Assembly (NCBI GenBank): GCA_035560415.1
Contig: DATMZG010000091.1
Location: 1-8,304, forward strand
Origin: DATMXT01 sp035560415
GTDB lineage: Bacteria; Bacillota; Clostridia; Oscillospirales; Feifaniaceae
Length of the DNA stretch: 8,304 bases
Reading direction: 5' to 3'
Below the pieces are notes generated by a model that made no database searches, was not told where the DNA came from, and saw nothing but the letters and a program-made list of their open reading frames with translations. Of the stretch, positions 1 to 6,225 are shown piece after piece. A program made the position numbers and the translations under genes. How positions within the stretch are numbered: the first letter of the stretch is position 1; each line of letters opens with the position of its first letter.

Positions 1-154
1 ATTTGGGCTTTTTGTCGACATAGATGTCGATGCGGCCGTCTTCCCGCTCCACCTTTTTGATGATTTCGATGTAGGTGCCGCGGTCGTACTTCTCGACCGT
101 GACGACGTCGCCCCGCCTGTTTGTGCCGCCGGCCCGGATGACGCTCTTCTCCAC
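1..154 (-). CDS. Unrecognised protein, N-terminal part only (runs off the window)
   Basis: The reading frame starts at a GTG and stays open for 51 codons to the window edge. GGGGAGG lies 8 bases before the GTG, inside the 3' end of the preceding gene, and the GTG begins one base after that gene's TGA (bases 156-158). This tight arrangement points to translational coupling. An ATG at 159-157 is in another frame and sits too close to the ribosome binding site. The visible peptide is highly charged and strand-rich (for example GDVVTVEKYDRGTYIEIIKK), with no signal peptide or membrane helix. It does not match a family I can name. It appears to be the eighth gene of the leftward operon. Confidence 0.6.
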   Translation of the reverse strand, partial: MEKSVIRAGGTNRRGDVVTVEKYDRGTYIEIIKKVEREDGRIDIYVDKKPK

Positions 155-155
155 G

Positions 156-368
156 TCATTTTCCTCCCCGGAAAACGCTGCCGTCGGCCTTGCGCCAGAC
201 CCCGTCTTTGTCCTTTGTCAGCCGCCCCGCCTCGGGGTGCTCCCAGACCGTCTTTGTGCTGCCGTCTTTTTGCTCGTGGACGTGCTGCGTGCCGGAGCTC
301 CCCGAAAAGTCGCGGTTTGTCAGCCCGCTGCTGTGGTAAGAGGTGTGGGTGCGAATGTCGTCTTTCAT
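156..368 (-). CDS. Small polar protein of unknown function, 70 aa
   Basis: A 70-residue protein rich in Asp, Lys, Gly, Ser, Thr and His, with no hydrophobic segment and no cysteine, so probably soluble and partly disordered. Two similar Lys-Asp/Ala-Asp-Gly units are visible in the second half (QKDGSTKTVWEHPE near residues 33-46, then KDKDGVWRKADGS near 52-64). This looks like a degenerate W-containing repeat. The start is well supported: AAGGAGGAG lies 5 bases before the ATG. The gene follows the zinc-ribbon gene by 43 bases and precedes the partial gene at 154 by one base, so it belongs to the leftward operon. I do not recognise the family. Confidence 0.7.
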   Translation of the reverse strand: MKDDIRTHTSYHSSGLTNRDFSGSSGTQHVHEQKDGSTKTVWEHPEAGRLTKDKDGVWRKADGSVFRGGK

Positions 369-411
369 GTTTTCTCCTCCTTAAGCGGTTTTTGTTTCAA
401 AGCAGTATCCC

Positions 412-558
412 CTACTCCTCGCGGCGAATGACCGTGCCGCACCCCGAGTGGTTGGGGCAGGCGTAGGACACAATGCGCTTGCCGTTTGGCAGTGTCTGCG
501 ATGTCGCGAGTTTTCTCATCGGCAGCCCGCAGTGTGGACAAGTGACTTCTTTTGCCAT
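412..558 (-). CDS. Zinc-ribbon microprotein, 48 aa
   Basis: This 48-codon frame begins MAKEVTCPHCGLPMRKL and ends with CPNHSGCGTVIRREE before TAG. The Cys pairs C7-x2-C10 and C34-x5-C40 (with H37 between) make a compact zinc ribbon of the kind found in small nucleic-acid- or protein-binding adaptors. The start has an almost ideal ribosome binding site: AAAGGAGGTG lies 4 to 5 bases from the ATG. An overlapping frame (565-365) is open but lacks the cysteine pattern and a well-placed ribosome binding site. The gene lies 42 bases after the OmpA-domain lipoprotein gene in the same operon. Metal binding is predicted from the pattern; the partner is unknown. Confidence 0.8.
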   Translation of the reverse strand: MAKEVTCPHCGLPMRKLATSQTLPNGKRIVSYACPNHSGCGTVIRREE

Positions 559-600
559 GGTGCACCTCCTTTCATTTTAAGTGCGGGGGGCGGGGTTTTC

Positions 601-1815
601 TCAAGACCCCAGGAGCTGCCGTGCGTCCTCCGAGGCGGCGTCCAAAATGATGACCGAGCGGTTCTTGGGCGCGTTGGCGTTCAGGTTCCCGTCCGCACTG
701 AGGTCGGGCAGGTGCCACTTGTTTTCATAGCCGAGCCCCAGCACCGCCGTGATTTGGTCGGCGGGCACCCCCATGTCGCAGAGCAGCTCCTTGACGGCCG
801 TAGCCCTTGTGAGGCTGAACTTCCGGCAGTTTTCACTCGTGCCAGCCGTTGCGGTCGTCCCGGCCAGCACAATGCGCAAGTCCGCGTCCGCAGCCATCTG
901 CTCGGCGAGGGGGACCAGGGCCCGCTGCGCCGCTTTTTTGTCGGCAAATACCGCCGTGTCCGGCAAAAACAGCACGGTTTTCTCGTCGAGGATGACCGGC
1001 CCCTCCGACATGGTCCCGACAGCACGGCTGATTTCCTCGAGGTTTATGGGGGCGTCGGGGATGATTTCGACCGGCGTCACATAGGGGAGGTCCGGCATTT
1101 CGGCTGACGCCGGCAGGTCCATGGAGAAGTCGACGGTGGCGCCCGCCGCAAGCAGGATTTTCTCCCAGATTGCGCGCAGGTTCTCTGCGTTTGAGGCGGG
1201 CAGTTTCTGCTGCGGGGCCGCGACGTCGCCAAGGCCTACCCAGGTGACGTGGACGCCGGTGAGGTCGGGCAGCGCCGAACACTGCTCAAGGTATTCCACA
1301 ACGGCGTCGGGGTCGGCCCGCAGCAACCCCAGCGTGAAATCGAGGTATCCGGCAGTGCCAAGGCCGCTGTCGAGTACGACGAGCTCCCTGCTCCCCTGCG
1401 CACCCGCAAGGCCGCGCCCGGCCAGCGTCAGCGCCGAAAGGGGGTCGGCCTCCGCGGTCTTTGCGGCGGAGGTGCGCAGGACGTCAAGCACCTGTGCGCT
1501 CTGGGCTTTGGCGAGCTGCTCTTTTTTCCCGGCTGAAAGTTCTCTGTCCGGCGGGCTGATTTGATAGTCGGCAGCGACATAGGGCTCCCCGTCGTCGACA
1601 ATGAGCACGACGCTCCCGTAGGACTGGCAGCCGGCGAGAACGAGGTCTTCGACGTCTTCGGCGCCGACAGCCGGGATTGGCGCGTTGGCGTGGCTGCCGA
1701 GGACGACGGCGAGGTGGACTTCGCCTCCGGCAAGCTCTGCGGCCGCGTCTTCGCCGCAGCCCGGGAGCGCGAGGGCCGCAAGCGCCGCCATCAGGATGAG
1801 ACAGGTCTTTTTCAT
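601..1815 (-). CDS. Lipoprotein with VWA-like N-terminal region and C-terminal OmpA-like domain
   Basis: A 404-residue exported protein. Residues 1-20 form a lipoprotein signal: MKK, a hydrophobic core, then the lipobox L17-P18-G19-C20, so C20 should be lipidated and anchor the protein on the outer face of the membrane. Residues 33-230 look like an alpha/beta Rossmann-type region (LAVVLGSHANAP, SVVLIVDDG, ELVVLDSGLGTAGYLDF, VHVTWVGLGD), resembling a divergent VWA-like fold, though no clear MIDAS DxSxS is present. Residues 278-392 fit an OmpA-like domain: FLPDTAVF, then N329, the S-L-T-R-A segment at 334-338, and a terminal NRSVII. OmpA domains usually bind peptidoglycan, but the usual Asp of the GHTD motif is Ala here (A322), while Arg337 is kept. 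The start has GGGAGG 7 bases upstream and overlaps the previous stop as ATGA, so it is coupled to the four-helix membrane protein. Confidence 0.85.
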   Translation of the reverse strand: MKKTCLILMAALAALALPGCGEDAAAELAGGEVHLAVVLGSHANAPIPAVGAEDVEDLVLAGCQSYGSVVLIVDDGEPYVAADYQISPPDRELSAGKKEQLAKAQSAQVLDVLRTSAAKTAEADPLSALTLAGRGLAGAQGSRELVVLDSGLGTAGYLDFTLGLLRADPDAVVEYLEQCSALPDLTGVHVTWVGLGDVAAPQQKLPASNAENLRAIWEKILLAAGATVDFSMDLPASAEMPDLPYVTPVEIIPDAPINLEEISRAVGTMSEGPVILDEKTVLFLPDTAVFADKKAAQRALVPLAEQMAADADLRIVLAGTTATAGTSENCRKFSLTRATAVKELLCDMGVPADQITAVLGLGYENKWHLPDLSADGNLNANAPKNRSVIILDAASEDARQLLGS

Positions 1816-2627
1816 GCGAATACCTCCCTGTTTACGTCAATGGGCTCTTCGAGGCAAAGCGAGATGTCGTCCGGCTCCTTCAGTTTTTGCGCCAGAAGAT
1901 ATCTGGCAAGGCCTTTTTTGTGCTCGGTCACTGCGTCGTTTAAGGTGAGGACGGCCATCAGGTCTGCATCGTCGTTGCTGCGCAAAATGGCCTCCCAGTC
2001 CCGGTCGAGCTCATGTTCGGCCCCCTTGAGCAGGGCCAGCCGCTGCTCGAGCTTTGCCTTGACGACCGTCAGTTTTCTGAGCTTCCGTTTGACGGGGTCG
2101 TCGGTGAGATATCCTAAGGCCAGGTTGATGATGCTGGTGACGCAGGGCATGATTCCGAGCAGGACGGTCATGGCGACGGCCTCGTCGCTGTCCTCGTCCG
2201 TCGAGGAAACGGCGGCCGACTGGCCGGTCGCGTCGCTCATCGTGCTCTCGGCGCCTGTAAACGTGAGCGCTCTGGTCGTCCAGCGCAGCCCGAAAGTCGC
2301 GGCAAAAAGGATGACGAAGACGAGGGCGAGCGCAATGAGCATCCACCGCTTGACGCCGTTTAGCTTGTAGCGGTAGCACTGGTAGAGCCGCCCTTCCACC
2401 AAGGGCAGGAAGTTGAGGGTGATGGCGCAGCCGATGGTCAGCACGATGCCGATGGCTTGCGAGTTGTAACAGACGGCGTCGAAGACGCTGAAGAGCGTGA
2501 CCGCGTCGAGCGAGGAGAGCAGAATGACAAGGAGGGCGATTGCGCCGTCGGTGAGCCACCAGTTCTGGTCGGCTGTCGACAGGGCCGCGACGTCTTTGGG
2601 GCGGGCGTAGAGTTTGACTTTTTTCAT
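1812..2627 (-). CDS. Four-helix membrane protein with cytoplasmic coiled coil
   Basis: A 271-residue integral membrane protein. Predicted helices lie near residues 28-50, 57-76, 96-114 and 150-174. The Lys/Arg-rich N-terminus and the loop at 77-95 suggest both ends are inside. The loop at 115-149 is acidic and Ser/Thr-rich (STDEDSDEA) and would be outside. Residues 178-205 are a charged coiled-coil-like helix, followed by an alpha-helical cytoplasmic tail. The ATG at 2627 is preferred over the GTG at 2636 because GGGGGTG sits 6 bases before it. The stop overlaps the start of the OmpA-domain lipoprotein (ATGA), which suggests the two products are made together and may interact. The arrangement resembles the MotA/ZorA plus OmpA-domain pairing only in outline; I see no stator signature. 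Family not recognised. Confidence 0.8.
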   Translation of the reverse strand: MKKVKLYARPKDVAALSTADQNWWLTDGAIALLVILLSSLDAVTLFSVFDAVCYNSQAIGIVLTIGCAITLNFLPLVEGRLYQCYRYKLNGVKRWMLIALALVFVILFAATFGLRWTTRALTFTGAESTMSDATGQSAAVSSTDEDSDEAVAMTVLLGIMPCVTSIINLALGYLTDDPVKRKLRKLTVVKAKLEQRLALLKGAEHELDRDWEAILRSNDDADLMAVLTLNDAVTEHKKGLARYLLAQKLKEPDDISLCLEEPIDVNREVFA

Positions 2628-2639
2628 CTGGTTCACCCC

Positions 2640-3035
2640 CTAAAAGCCGTTATGGCTGTTGTAGATGTTTTGGAGCGACTGGAGCTCGGCCGAATACAGG
2701 GCGATGAGCTCCTCAGTCTTCTCAATTTCGTCCCGGATGCGAATGAGTTCGGCCCCGTGCTTGACGGCGATGCTGTGATTCGTGCCGTCGTGGCCCGGCT
2801 TTTGCAGCAGGACCTGCTCTTTTTCAAGGGCCCCCTCATTTTCGGCCATCCTGTCGTAATAGGAGGCGTTGTCGGCGTCGGGTTCGGTATCCGCTAAAAA
2901 CTGCGCCATCCGCCGCTCGGCCGCCCGCATCAGCCCCTCGGGCGGATGCGGTACCGTATAGCCCACGCTCGTGATGGTGACGTCGGGCGCATAGTGGTCG
3001 ATTTTCACATTGCGGTTTTTATGAAACAGCTTCAT
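2640..3035 (-). CDS. Coiled-coil protein of unknown function, 131 aa
   Basis: A 131-residue soluble protein beginning MKLFHKNRNVKIDHYAPDV. The first third is strand- and proline-rich. From about residue 42 to the end it is helical, with heptad-like spacing in the last 45 residues (IRDEIEKTEELIALYSAELQ), so a coiled coil is likely. There is no signal peptide or membrane segment. The frame is open further upstream to 3128, but the ATG at 3035 has AGGAGG 9 bases before it and overlaps the previous gene's stop by 17 bases, so it is chosen as the start. The next gene's ATG lies 12 bases after the TAG. The product may dimerise or dock on the coiled coil of the four-helix membrane protein; that is inference. 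Confidence 0.8.
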   Translation of the reverse strand: MKLFHKNRNVKIDHYAPDVTITSVGYTVPHPPEGLMRAAERRMAQFLADTEPDADNASYYDRMAENEGALEKEQVLLQKPGHDGTNHSIAVKHGAELIRIRDEIEKTEELIALYSAELQSLQNIYNSHNGF

Positions 3036-3663
3036 TGCCCACGACCTCCTTTGCGATTTTGGCCAGAACGGCCTTTCGGGTGCCGTCGCCCGCCGTGTGG
3101 CGGTGCCGGTAATCCGCTTCCCCGTCAAAGGCGGGCGCCACGGCGTAGTTCGTATCGGCCGGCTTTCGAAGGGCTAAGGCCGCGCCGTGCAGATAGGCCT
3201 GAATTTTGCGGGAGGTCAGCGCCGTCGCAGCGCGGGCTGTCACCTGCGCCTCATTGACCGCCCGGTCAATTCCCTCCTCAATGTCGGCCAAGGCCGTCTG
3301 CACCTCGGTGAGCCGCCGCCGCAGACTTGGCCTGACGGCCGCAATGCGGGCAGCGCTCCGCTTTTGCATGGACAGCGTCTTGCCGGCCGCCCGCGGGTCG
3401 GGGGTGCTCAGGCGCTCTTTGATGTCCCGATATTCAACCACGAGCTCGGCACTGCGCTGATGGGGCCCGAAAGTCTGCGCCTCGAGGTCCCGGTAAAGCC
3501 CTCCGATATAGGAATTGCAGCTGCACTGCAGTTTTTGGATATAGTTCGAGTCCCACCGCCCGCCATCGGCCAAGACGACGCGGCGCTTGGCGTCGAGATA
3601 TCCCCGCCAGCGCGTAAGGAAGACGGGAGTGCCCGTGACACCCTTGATTTTCAGTTTTTTCAT
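3019..3663 (-). CDS. Unrecognised basic helical protein, 214 aa
   Basis: A 214-residue protein with a basic N-terminal region (MKKLKIKGVTGTPVFLTRWR), a Cys pair at CSC near residues 48-50, and a long helical, Arg/Ala-rich middle (about 80-165) likely to form a coiled coil. The C-terminus is polar. No membrane helix or export signal is visible. The ATG at 3663 follows GAGAGG repeats (AGAGGATGAGAGG); the nearer copy is only 3 bases away, so initiation may rely on the further copy or on coupling with the microprotein gene 33 bases upstream. The stop lies inside the next gene (17-base overlap). The position, between the microprotein and a coiled-coil protein in a membrane operon, suggests a cytoplasmic component of the same complex. 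Family not recognised. Confidence 0.75.
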   Translation of the reverse strand: MKKLKIKGVTGTPVFLTRWRGYLDAKRRVVLADGGRWDSNYIQKLQCSCNSYIGGLYRDLEAQTFGPHQRSAELVVEYRDIKERLSTPDPRAAGKTLSMQKRSAARIAAVRPSLRRRLTEVQTALADIEEGIDRAVNEAQVTARAATALTSRKIQAYLHGAALALRKPADTNYAVAPAFDGEADYRHRHTAGDGTRKAVLAKIAKEVVGNEAVS

Positions 3664-3696
3664 CGTCCTCTCATCCTCTCTGAAAATGTGTTGTGC

Positions 3697-3849
3697 TCAC
3701 CATACCGCCCGGAACAGGAGCCACAGCAAGACCACCGCGACTATCAGGTCAAACGCCCTTGCCGCCGCCCATAAAACGCAGCCTCCGGGGCTCCGGTTCG
3801 GATTTATGAGCGTCAGCAAAAGCAGCAGCGCCACCGCCGTGACAAGCAT
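3697..3849 (-). CDS. Two-helix membrane microprotein, 50 aa
   Basis: A 50-codon frame directly downstream of the leftward promoter and first in the operon. Two hydrophobic stretches are visible: residues 2-15 (VTAVALLLLLTLI) and 33-48 (DLIVAVVLLWLLFRAV), joined by a polar hinge NPNRSPGGC. This fits a hairpin membrane protein with a short loop. AAGGGGG lies 8 bases before the ATG. An earlier ATG at 3856 is in a different frame and closes out of phase. Small hairpin membrane proteins of this type often modulate or anchor larger membrane complexes, but no family is recognised and the function is open. Confidence 0.65.
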   Translation of the reverse strand: MLVTAVALLLLLTLINPNRSPGGCVLWAAARAFDLIVAVVLLWLLFRAVW

Positions 3850-3892
3850 TTCGCATTCCCCCTTTTCAAGCCCTCTGACTACCGGTCAAATC

Positions 3893-3921
3893 TGGACAAT
3901 GTTTTTTTGCTGTGATATAAT
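3893..3921 (+). promoter_or_regulatory. Sigma-A-type promoter for the helix-turn-helix/TPR unit
   Basis: TGGACA (3893-3898), exactly 17 bases, then a perfect TATAAT (3916-3921) with an extended -10 TG at 3913-3914. A start near 3928 gives a leader of about 113 bases to the ATG at 4041. This is the strongest promoter match in the window. It faces the leftward promoter at 3993-3965. Confidence 0.8.
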
Positions 3922-3967
3922 GCAGATATTCTCTGCGGCCGCGGCCATCCTCGGCTTTGGCGATATT
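3922..3967. promoter_or_regulatory. Candidate operator region between the facing promoters
   Basis: Three sequence elements lie between the two -10 boxes. An inverted repeat GCAGA-TATTC-TCTGC (3922-3936) covers the predicted rightward start. A perfect 10-base palindrome GGCCGCGGCC follows (3937-3946). The word GATATT occurs at 3925-3930 and again at 3962-3967, where it overlaps the leftward -10 box. A DNA-binding protein at these sites could act on both promoters. The helix-turn-helix protein made at 4041 is the obvious candidate. Binding is inferred only. Confidence 0.4.
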
Positions 3968-3993
3968 GTACCGTAACACCCGGGCATTGTCAG
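3965..3993 (-). promoter_or_regulatory. Sigma-A-type promoter for the leftward operon
   Basis: Read on the minus strand: CTGACA (3993-3988, five of six to TTGACA), a 17-base spacer, then TACAAT (3970-3965, five of six to TATAAT). A start near 3958 would give a leader of about 109 bases before the microprotein gene. The transcript would run straight through the rightward promoter at 3893-3921. Confidence 0.65.
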
Positions 3994-4040
3994 GAACATG
4001 CAAAGAGCAAAAAAAGCTCAATTTTGGAGGGGGCGGCCGT

Positions 4041-5042
4041 ATGATCAACGCGCAAATTGTTTTGAAAACGCTGTGCTCCATTGCCAAATCGTCTCAGGAG
4101 GACCTTGCCGACGCACTGGGCATCAGCGTCACGCAGGCCAAGCGGATTTTAAAGGGCAGCTACGACCTGCCCAAATTTATTAAACAGGACGAATTTGCGG
4201 CCATATTCGGCAGGTACTGCACCGATTATTTCGCCTCGGACGAGCAGCGCATGGCCGGCGAGTATCTTACGAGCTTTCGCGATGAGATCTCGGAGCGCGA
4301 ATATCGGGAAATTGAGGGCATCTATCAAAACGGCAGCTTCGACGCCTTGATTAAGGAGCTGTGGCGCAAGTCATACCCCGACCCGAATAAAAACAAGCGG
4401 CAGGCGCCGGGGGAAAAGCCCGCCGCCAAAAGCGCGGAGCCCCGGCAGCAGGCGACGGTAAGCCCGCCCGACTCGGCCTACTTTACGCTGCGGCATCTTT
4501 TTGCCATGCTGACGGGCGGGGAGGCCGGCGGTGAGAACTGGGCGGCTTCGCTTTGCCGTCAGCTTGGCGCTGCGGGCTCAAAGCCGCCCGAGAGCGCCGA
4601 CCTCCCCGTCGTACTTATGGACTTCGCCAGTGACGACGCTTTTTTGCGCTCGGTTTTCCCAGGGGCAGTTTTGGAGAGCCTGGCCGGGGCAGACTTTGCC
4701 GCCGTCATGGACGGGGCAGCTCCAACCGACGTCAAAATCAAAGTGTGCCGGCAGCTTCAAAGCGACTGCGGCATGAGCTTTCGCGGGCTAATAAAAAAGT
4801 GCGGCACCCTGCTGGAGCTCGCCGACCTGAACGCGTTTTACGCCGACACGGCCTTTCTCCTCGCCGCCTTAGGCGGTGAGACGCCGGCGCAACGCCGTCT
4901 CACCGGCTGCTTCAGGCGCAGCGCCGACGACAATGAGCCCTGCCGCGGGCTTGCCGTGCTTGCGGTCTTTGCGCTGCTGGGGCCCGCACATTTTCTGCGC
5001 CTTGTCCCGAAAGAGAGCGACTATATCCTGTTTGCACAGTAA
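4041..5042 (+). CDS. Helix-turn-helix protein, probable regulator of the locus
   Basis: A 333-residue protein. Residues 17-41 form a helix-turn-helix of the kind seen in XRE-like and related repressors: SQEDLADALGISVTQAKRIL, followed by KGSYDLP. Residues 45-110 are helical (DEQRMAGEYLTSF, EISEREYREIEGIY), then a Pro/Lys/Gln-rich linker spans about 111-144. The C-terminal 190 residues form a separate helical domain that I do not recognise; its residues 303-322 (GLAVLAVFALLGP and on) are hydrophobic enough to be a buried or membrane-touching helix. The start is the ATG at 4041, with GGAGGGGG 7 bases upstream, rather than the in-frame ATG at 3957, which has no ribosome binding site. Being next to face-to-face promoters, it may repress its own unit and the leftward operon. 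Confidence 0.8.
   Translation: MINAQIVLKTLCSIAKSSQEDLADALGISVTQAKRILKGSYDLPKFIKQDEFAAIFGRYCTDYFASDEQRMAGEYLTSFRDEISEREYREIEGIYQNGSFDALIKELWRKSYPDPNKNKRQAPGEKPAAKSAEPRQQATVSPPDSAYFTLRHLFAMLTGGEAGGENWAASLCRQLGAAGSKPPESADLPVVLMDFASDDAFLRSVFPGAVLESLAGADFAAVMDGAAPTDVKIKVCRQLQSDCGMSFRGLIKKCGTLLELADLNAFYADTAFLLAALGGETPAQRRLTGCFRRSADDNEPCRGLAVLAVFALLGPAHFLRLVPKESDYILFAQ
4875..4904. repeat. Inverted repeat inside the helix-turn-helix gene
   Basis: GGTGAGACG (4875-4883) and CGTCTCACC (4896-4904) are exact reverse complements around a 12-base loop. A second small palindrome, CCGCCTTAGGCGG, overlaps its left edge (4864-4876). Both lie in coding sequence, and no T-run follows. The function is unknown; in GC-rich coding DNA this may be chance. 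Confidence 0.6.
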
Positions 5043-5096
5043 AGGCTTTGCACAATCCGCAACCCGGAAAACATCATTTGACGAAGGGGACAGATT

Positions 5097-6170
5097 ATGA
5101 ACGAAGACATGCTCAAAAGGCTTGCGCTGTTAAGTGCCCTGAAGGATGCCGAAAATGCGCAGGGTGAATCGGACGGCGCCGGGAGCGAGCTGTGCATCAT
5201 GTCGGTGCGGGAGGCGGCAACGCTGTTCGACACAAACGGCGGAGACGGCAACGGCCGGTTTTCAAGGCAGCTTGCGGCCTACATCCTCGAGCCGGAACAC
5301 CATGTGTACGGAAACGCCGACGACTACCACAACATGATTGCGGGGTATCTCCAGTTCGGGGACTACTACACCGCGCTGCAAATCTGCAACTTCGCTTTGA
5401 AGCGGTTCCCCTTCAGCGTCGATATCCTCGCAAACGCCATTCAGGCCGCCGGCCAGGCCGGCCTCTTTGAGGCGGGCGAGGCCTACATCAACCAAGCGAG
5501 AAAAATCGATATGAAATACTGGAACTGGCGGCTGTTTTTGTTTACGGTCGTCTACTACCAGAGCCTGCTGAACAGCTGCGATTCGCGGGAAATCGGCCCC
5601 GTATATGAGCAGGGCCTGCAAATTGCGCGGGATTATCAGCGCTATCTCCCCATGGACGAGCGCGGGTACAACAAGGAGGCTGAACTCCTGCTCTTTGCCA
5701 ACGACCGCGCAAAGGCCAAGCAGGTGCTGACCCACGCGATTTTCGACAAAATTTTAATTGACGGTGAAAGCGTCAATCTCATCGCCGCCCAGTGCTGCGT
5801 GACCATGCTCGACGACATTCTCGACGACACCGAGGAATATGACCTGATCATCAAAGTTGCGCAAAAGGGCATTAAAAACACCGCGCAGGAGCAGCCGAGC
5901 TCCCGGATTGGGTATTTCGTCTACCGCAGCGCACTCGCAAAAGATGCGCTTGTCGTAAAAGAGGCGTACGGAAACAGGGCCAAGATCGAAGAGGCACTGA
6001 CCGAGTACCAGTGCGCGTATGACCTCAACCAGTCAATCGGCTACGCCAAGACCATCTCCGAGCGCTACGCCATCCTGTGTCAGAACGCGAGGTCGCCGAT
6101 TGAGAACCTGCCGCTGAAAAAAAGGCCCCTCGTCGTCATAGAGCATATGAAATCGCAAAACAGCGACTAA
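5097..6170 (+). CDS. TPR-repeat protein, 357 aa
   Basis: A 357-residue soluble helical protein. Two tetratricopeptide repeats are clear: residues 75-107 (DDYHNMIAGYLQFGDYYTAL and on) and 108-140 (LANAIQAAGQAGLFEAGEAY), each with the usual small and aromatic residues in helix A and helix B. Degenerate repeats probably continue near 190-220 (AELLLFANDRAKAKQVL) and 290-330. No signal peptide is present. AAGGGG lies 7 bases before the ATG. The gene is 54 bases after the helix-turn-helix gene with no terminator between them, so it is the second gene of the rightward unit. TPR proteins act as docking scaffolds; here the partner could be the helix-turn-helix protein's C-terminal domain or the AAA+ ATPase. 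That link is inference. Confidence 0.85.
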   Translation: MNEDMLKRLALLSALKDAENAQGESDGAGSELCIMSVREAATLFDTNGGDGNGRFSRQLAAYILEPEHHVYGNADDYHNMIAGYLQFGDYYTALQICNFALKRFPFSVDILANAIQAAGQAGLFEAGEAYINQARKIDMKYWNWRLFLFTVVYYQSLLNSCDSREIGPVYEQGLQIARDYQRYLPMDERGYNKEAELLLFANDRAKAKQVLTHAIFDKILIDGESVNLIAAQCCVTMLDDILDDTEEYDLIIKVAQKGIKNTAQEQPSSRIGYFVYRSALAKDALVVKEAYGNRAKIEEALTEYQCAYDLNQSIGYAKTISERYAILCQNARSPIENLPLKKRPLVVIEHMKSQNSD

Positions 6171-6176
6171 AAGACC

Positions 6177-6213
6177 ACTGCCGAGACCGATAATCGGTCC
6201 CGGCAGTTTGTTT
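6177..6213 (+). terminator. Intrinsic terminator of the helix-turn-helix/TPR unit
   Basis: ACTGCCG-A-GACCGAT pairs with ATCGGTC-C-CGGCAGT, giving a 14-bp stem with one internal mismatch. It is followed by TTTGTTT. It lies 6 bases after the TPR gene stop. The hairpin is symmetrical and sits just beyond the converging AAA+ ATPase gene stop, so it may also slow leftward transcription, though the minus-strand T-run is weaker. Confidence 0.85.
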
Positions 6214-6225
6214 AATAAGGGCTTT

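Noticed and set aside
365..565. 66-residue minus-strand frame overlapping the zinc-ribbon gene
   Set aside because: No well-placed ribosome binding site, and Arg/Leu-rich shadow composition; the alternative frame has an ordered four-cysteine zinc ribbon and an ideal start.
448..1107. 219-residue plus-strand frame opposite the OmpA-domain lipoprotein
   Set aside because: Antisense shadow typical of GC-rich genes; the opposite strand has a signal peptide and a recognisable domain.
1812..2627. Identification of the membrane and OmpA-domain pair as Zorya ZorA/ZorB or a flagellar stator
   Set aside because: The OmpA-domain protein is anchored by a lipobox rather than a helix with the ion-binding Asp, the membrane protein shows no MotA-type signature, and the other Zorya genes are absent.
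3036..3128. Upstream extension of the coiled-coil protein frame to 3128
   Set aside because: It lies in another frame of the 214-residue protein gene, and the ATG at 3035 has a well-placed AGGAGG.
4005..4019. GAGC-A7-GCTC hairpin in the leader of the helix-turn-helix gene as an attenuator
   Set aside because: The stem is only 4 bp and no proper T-run follows.
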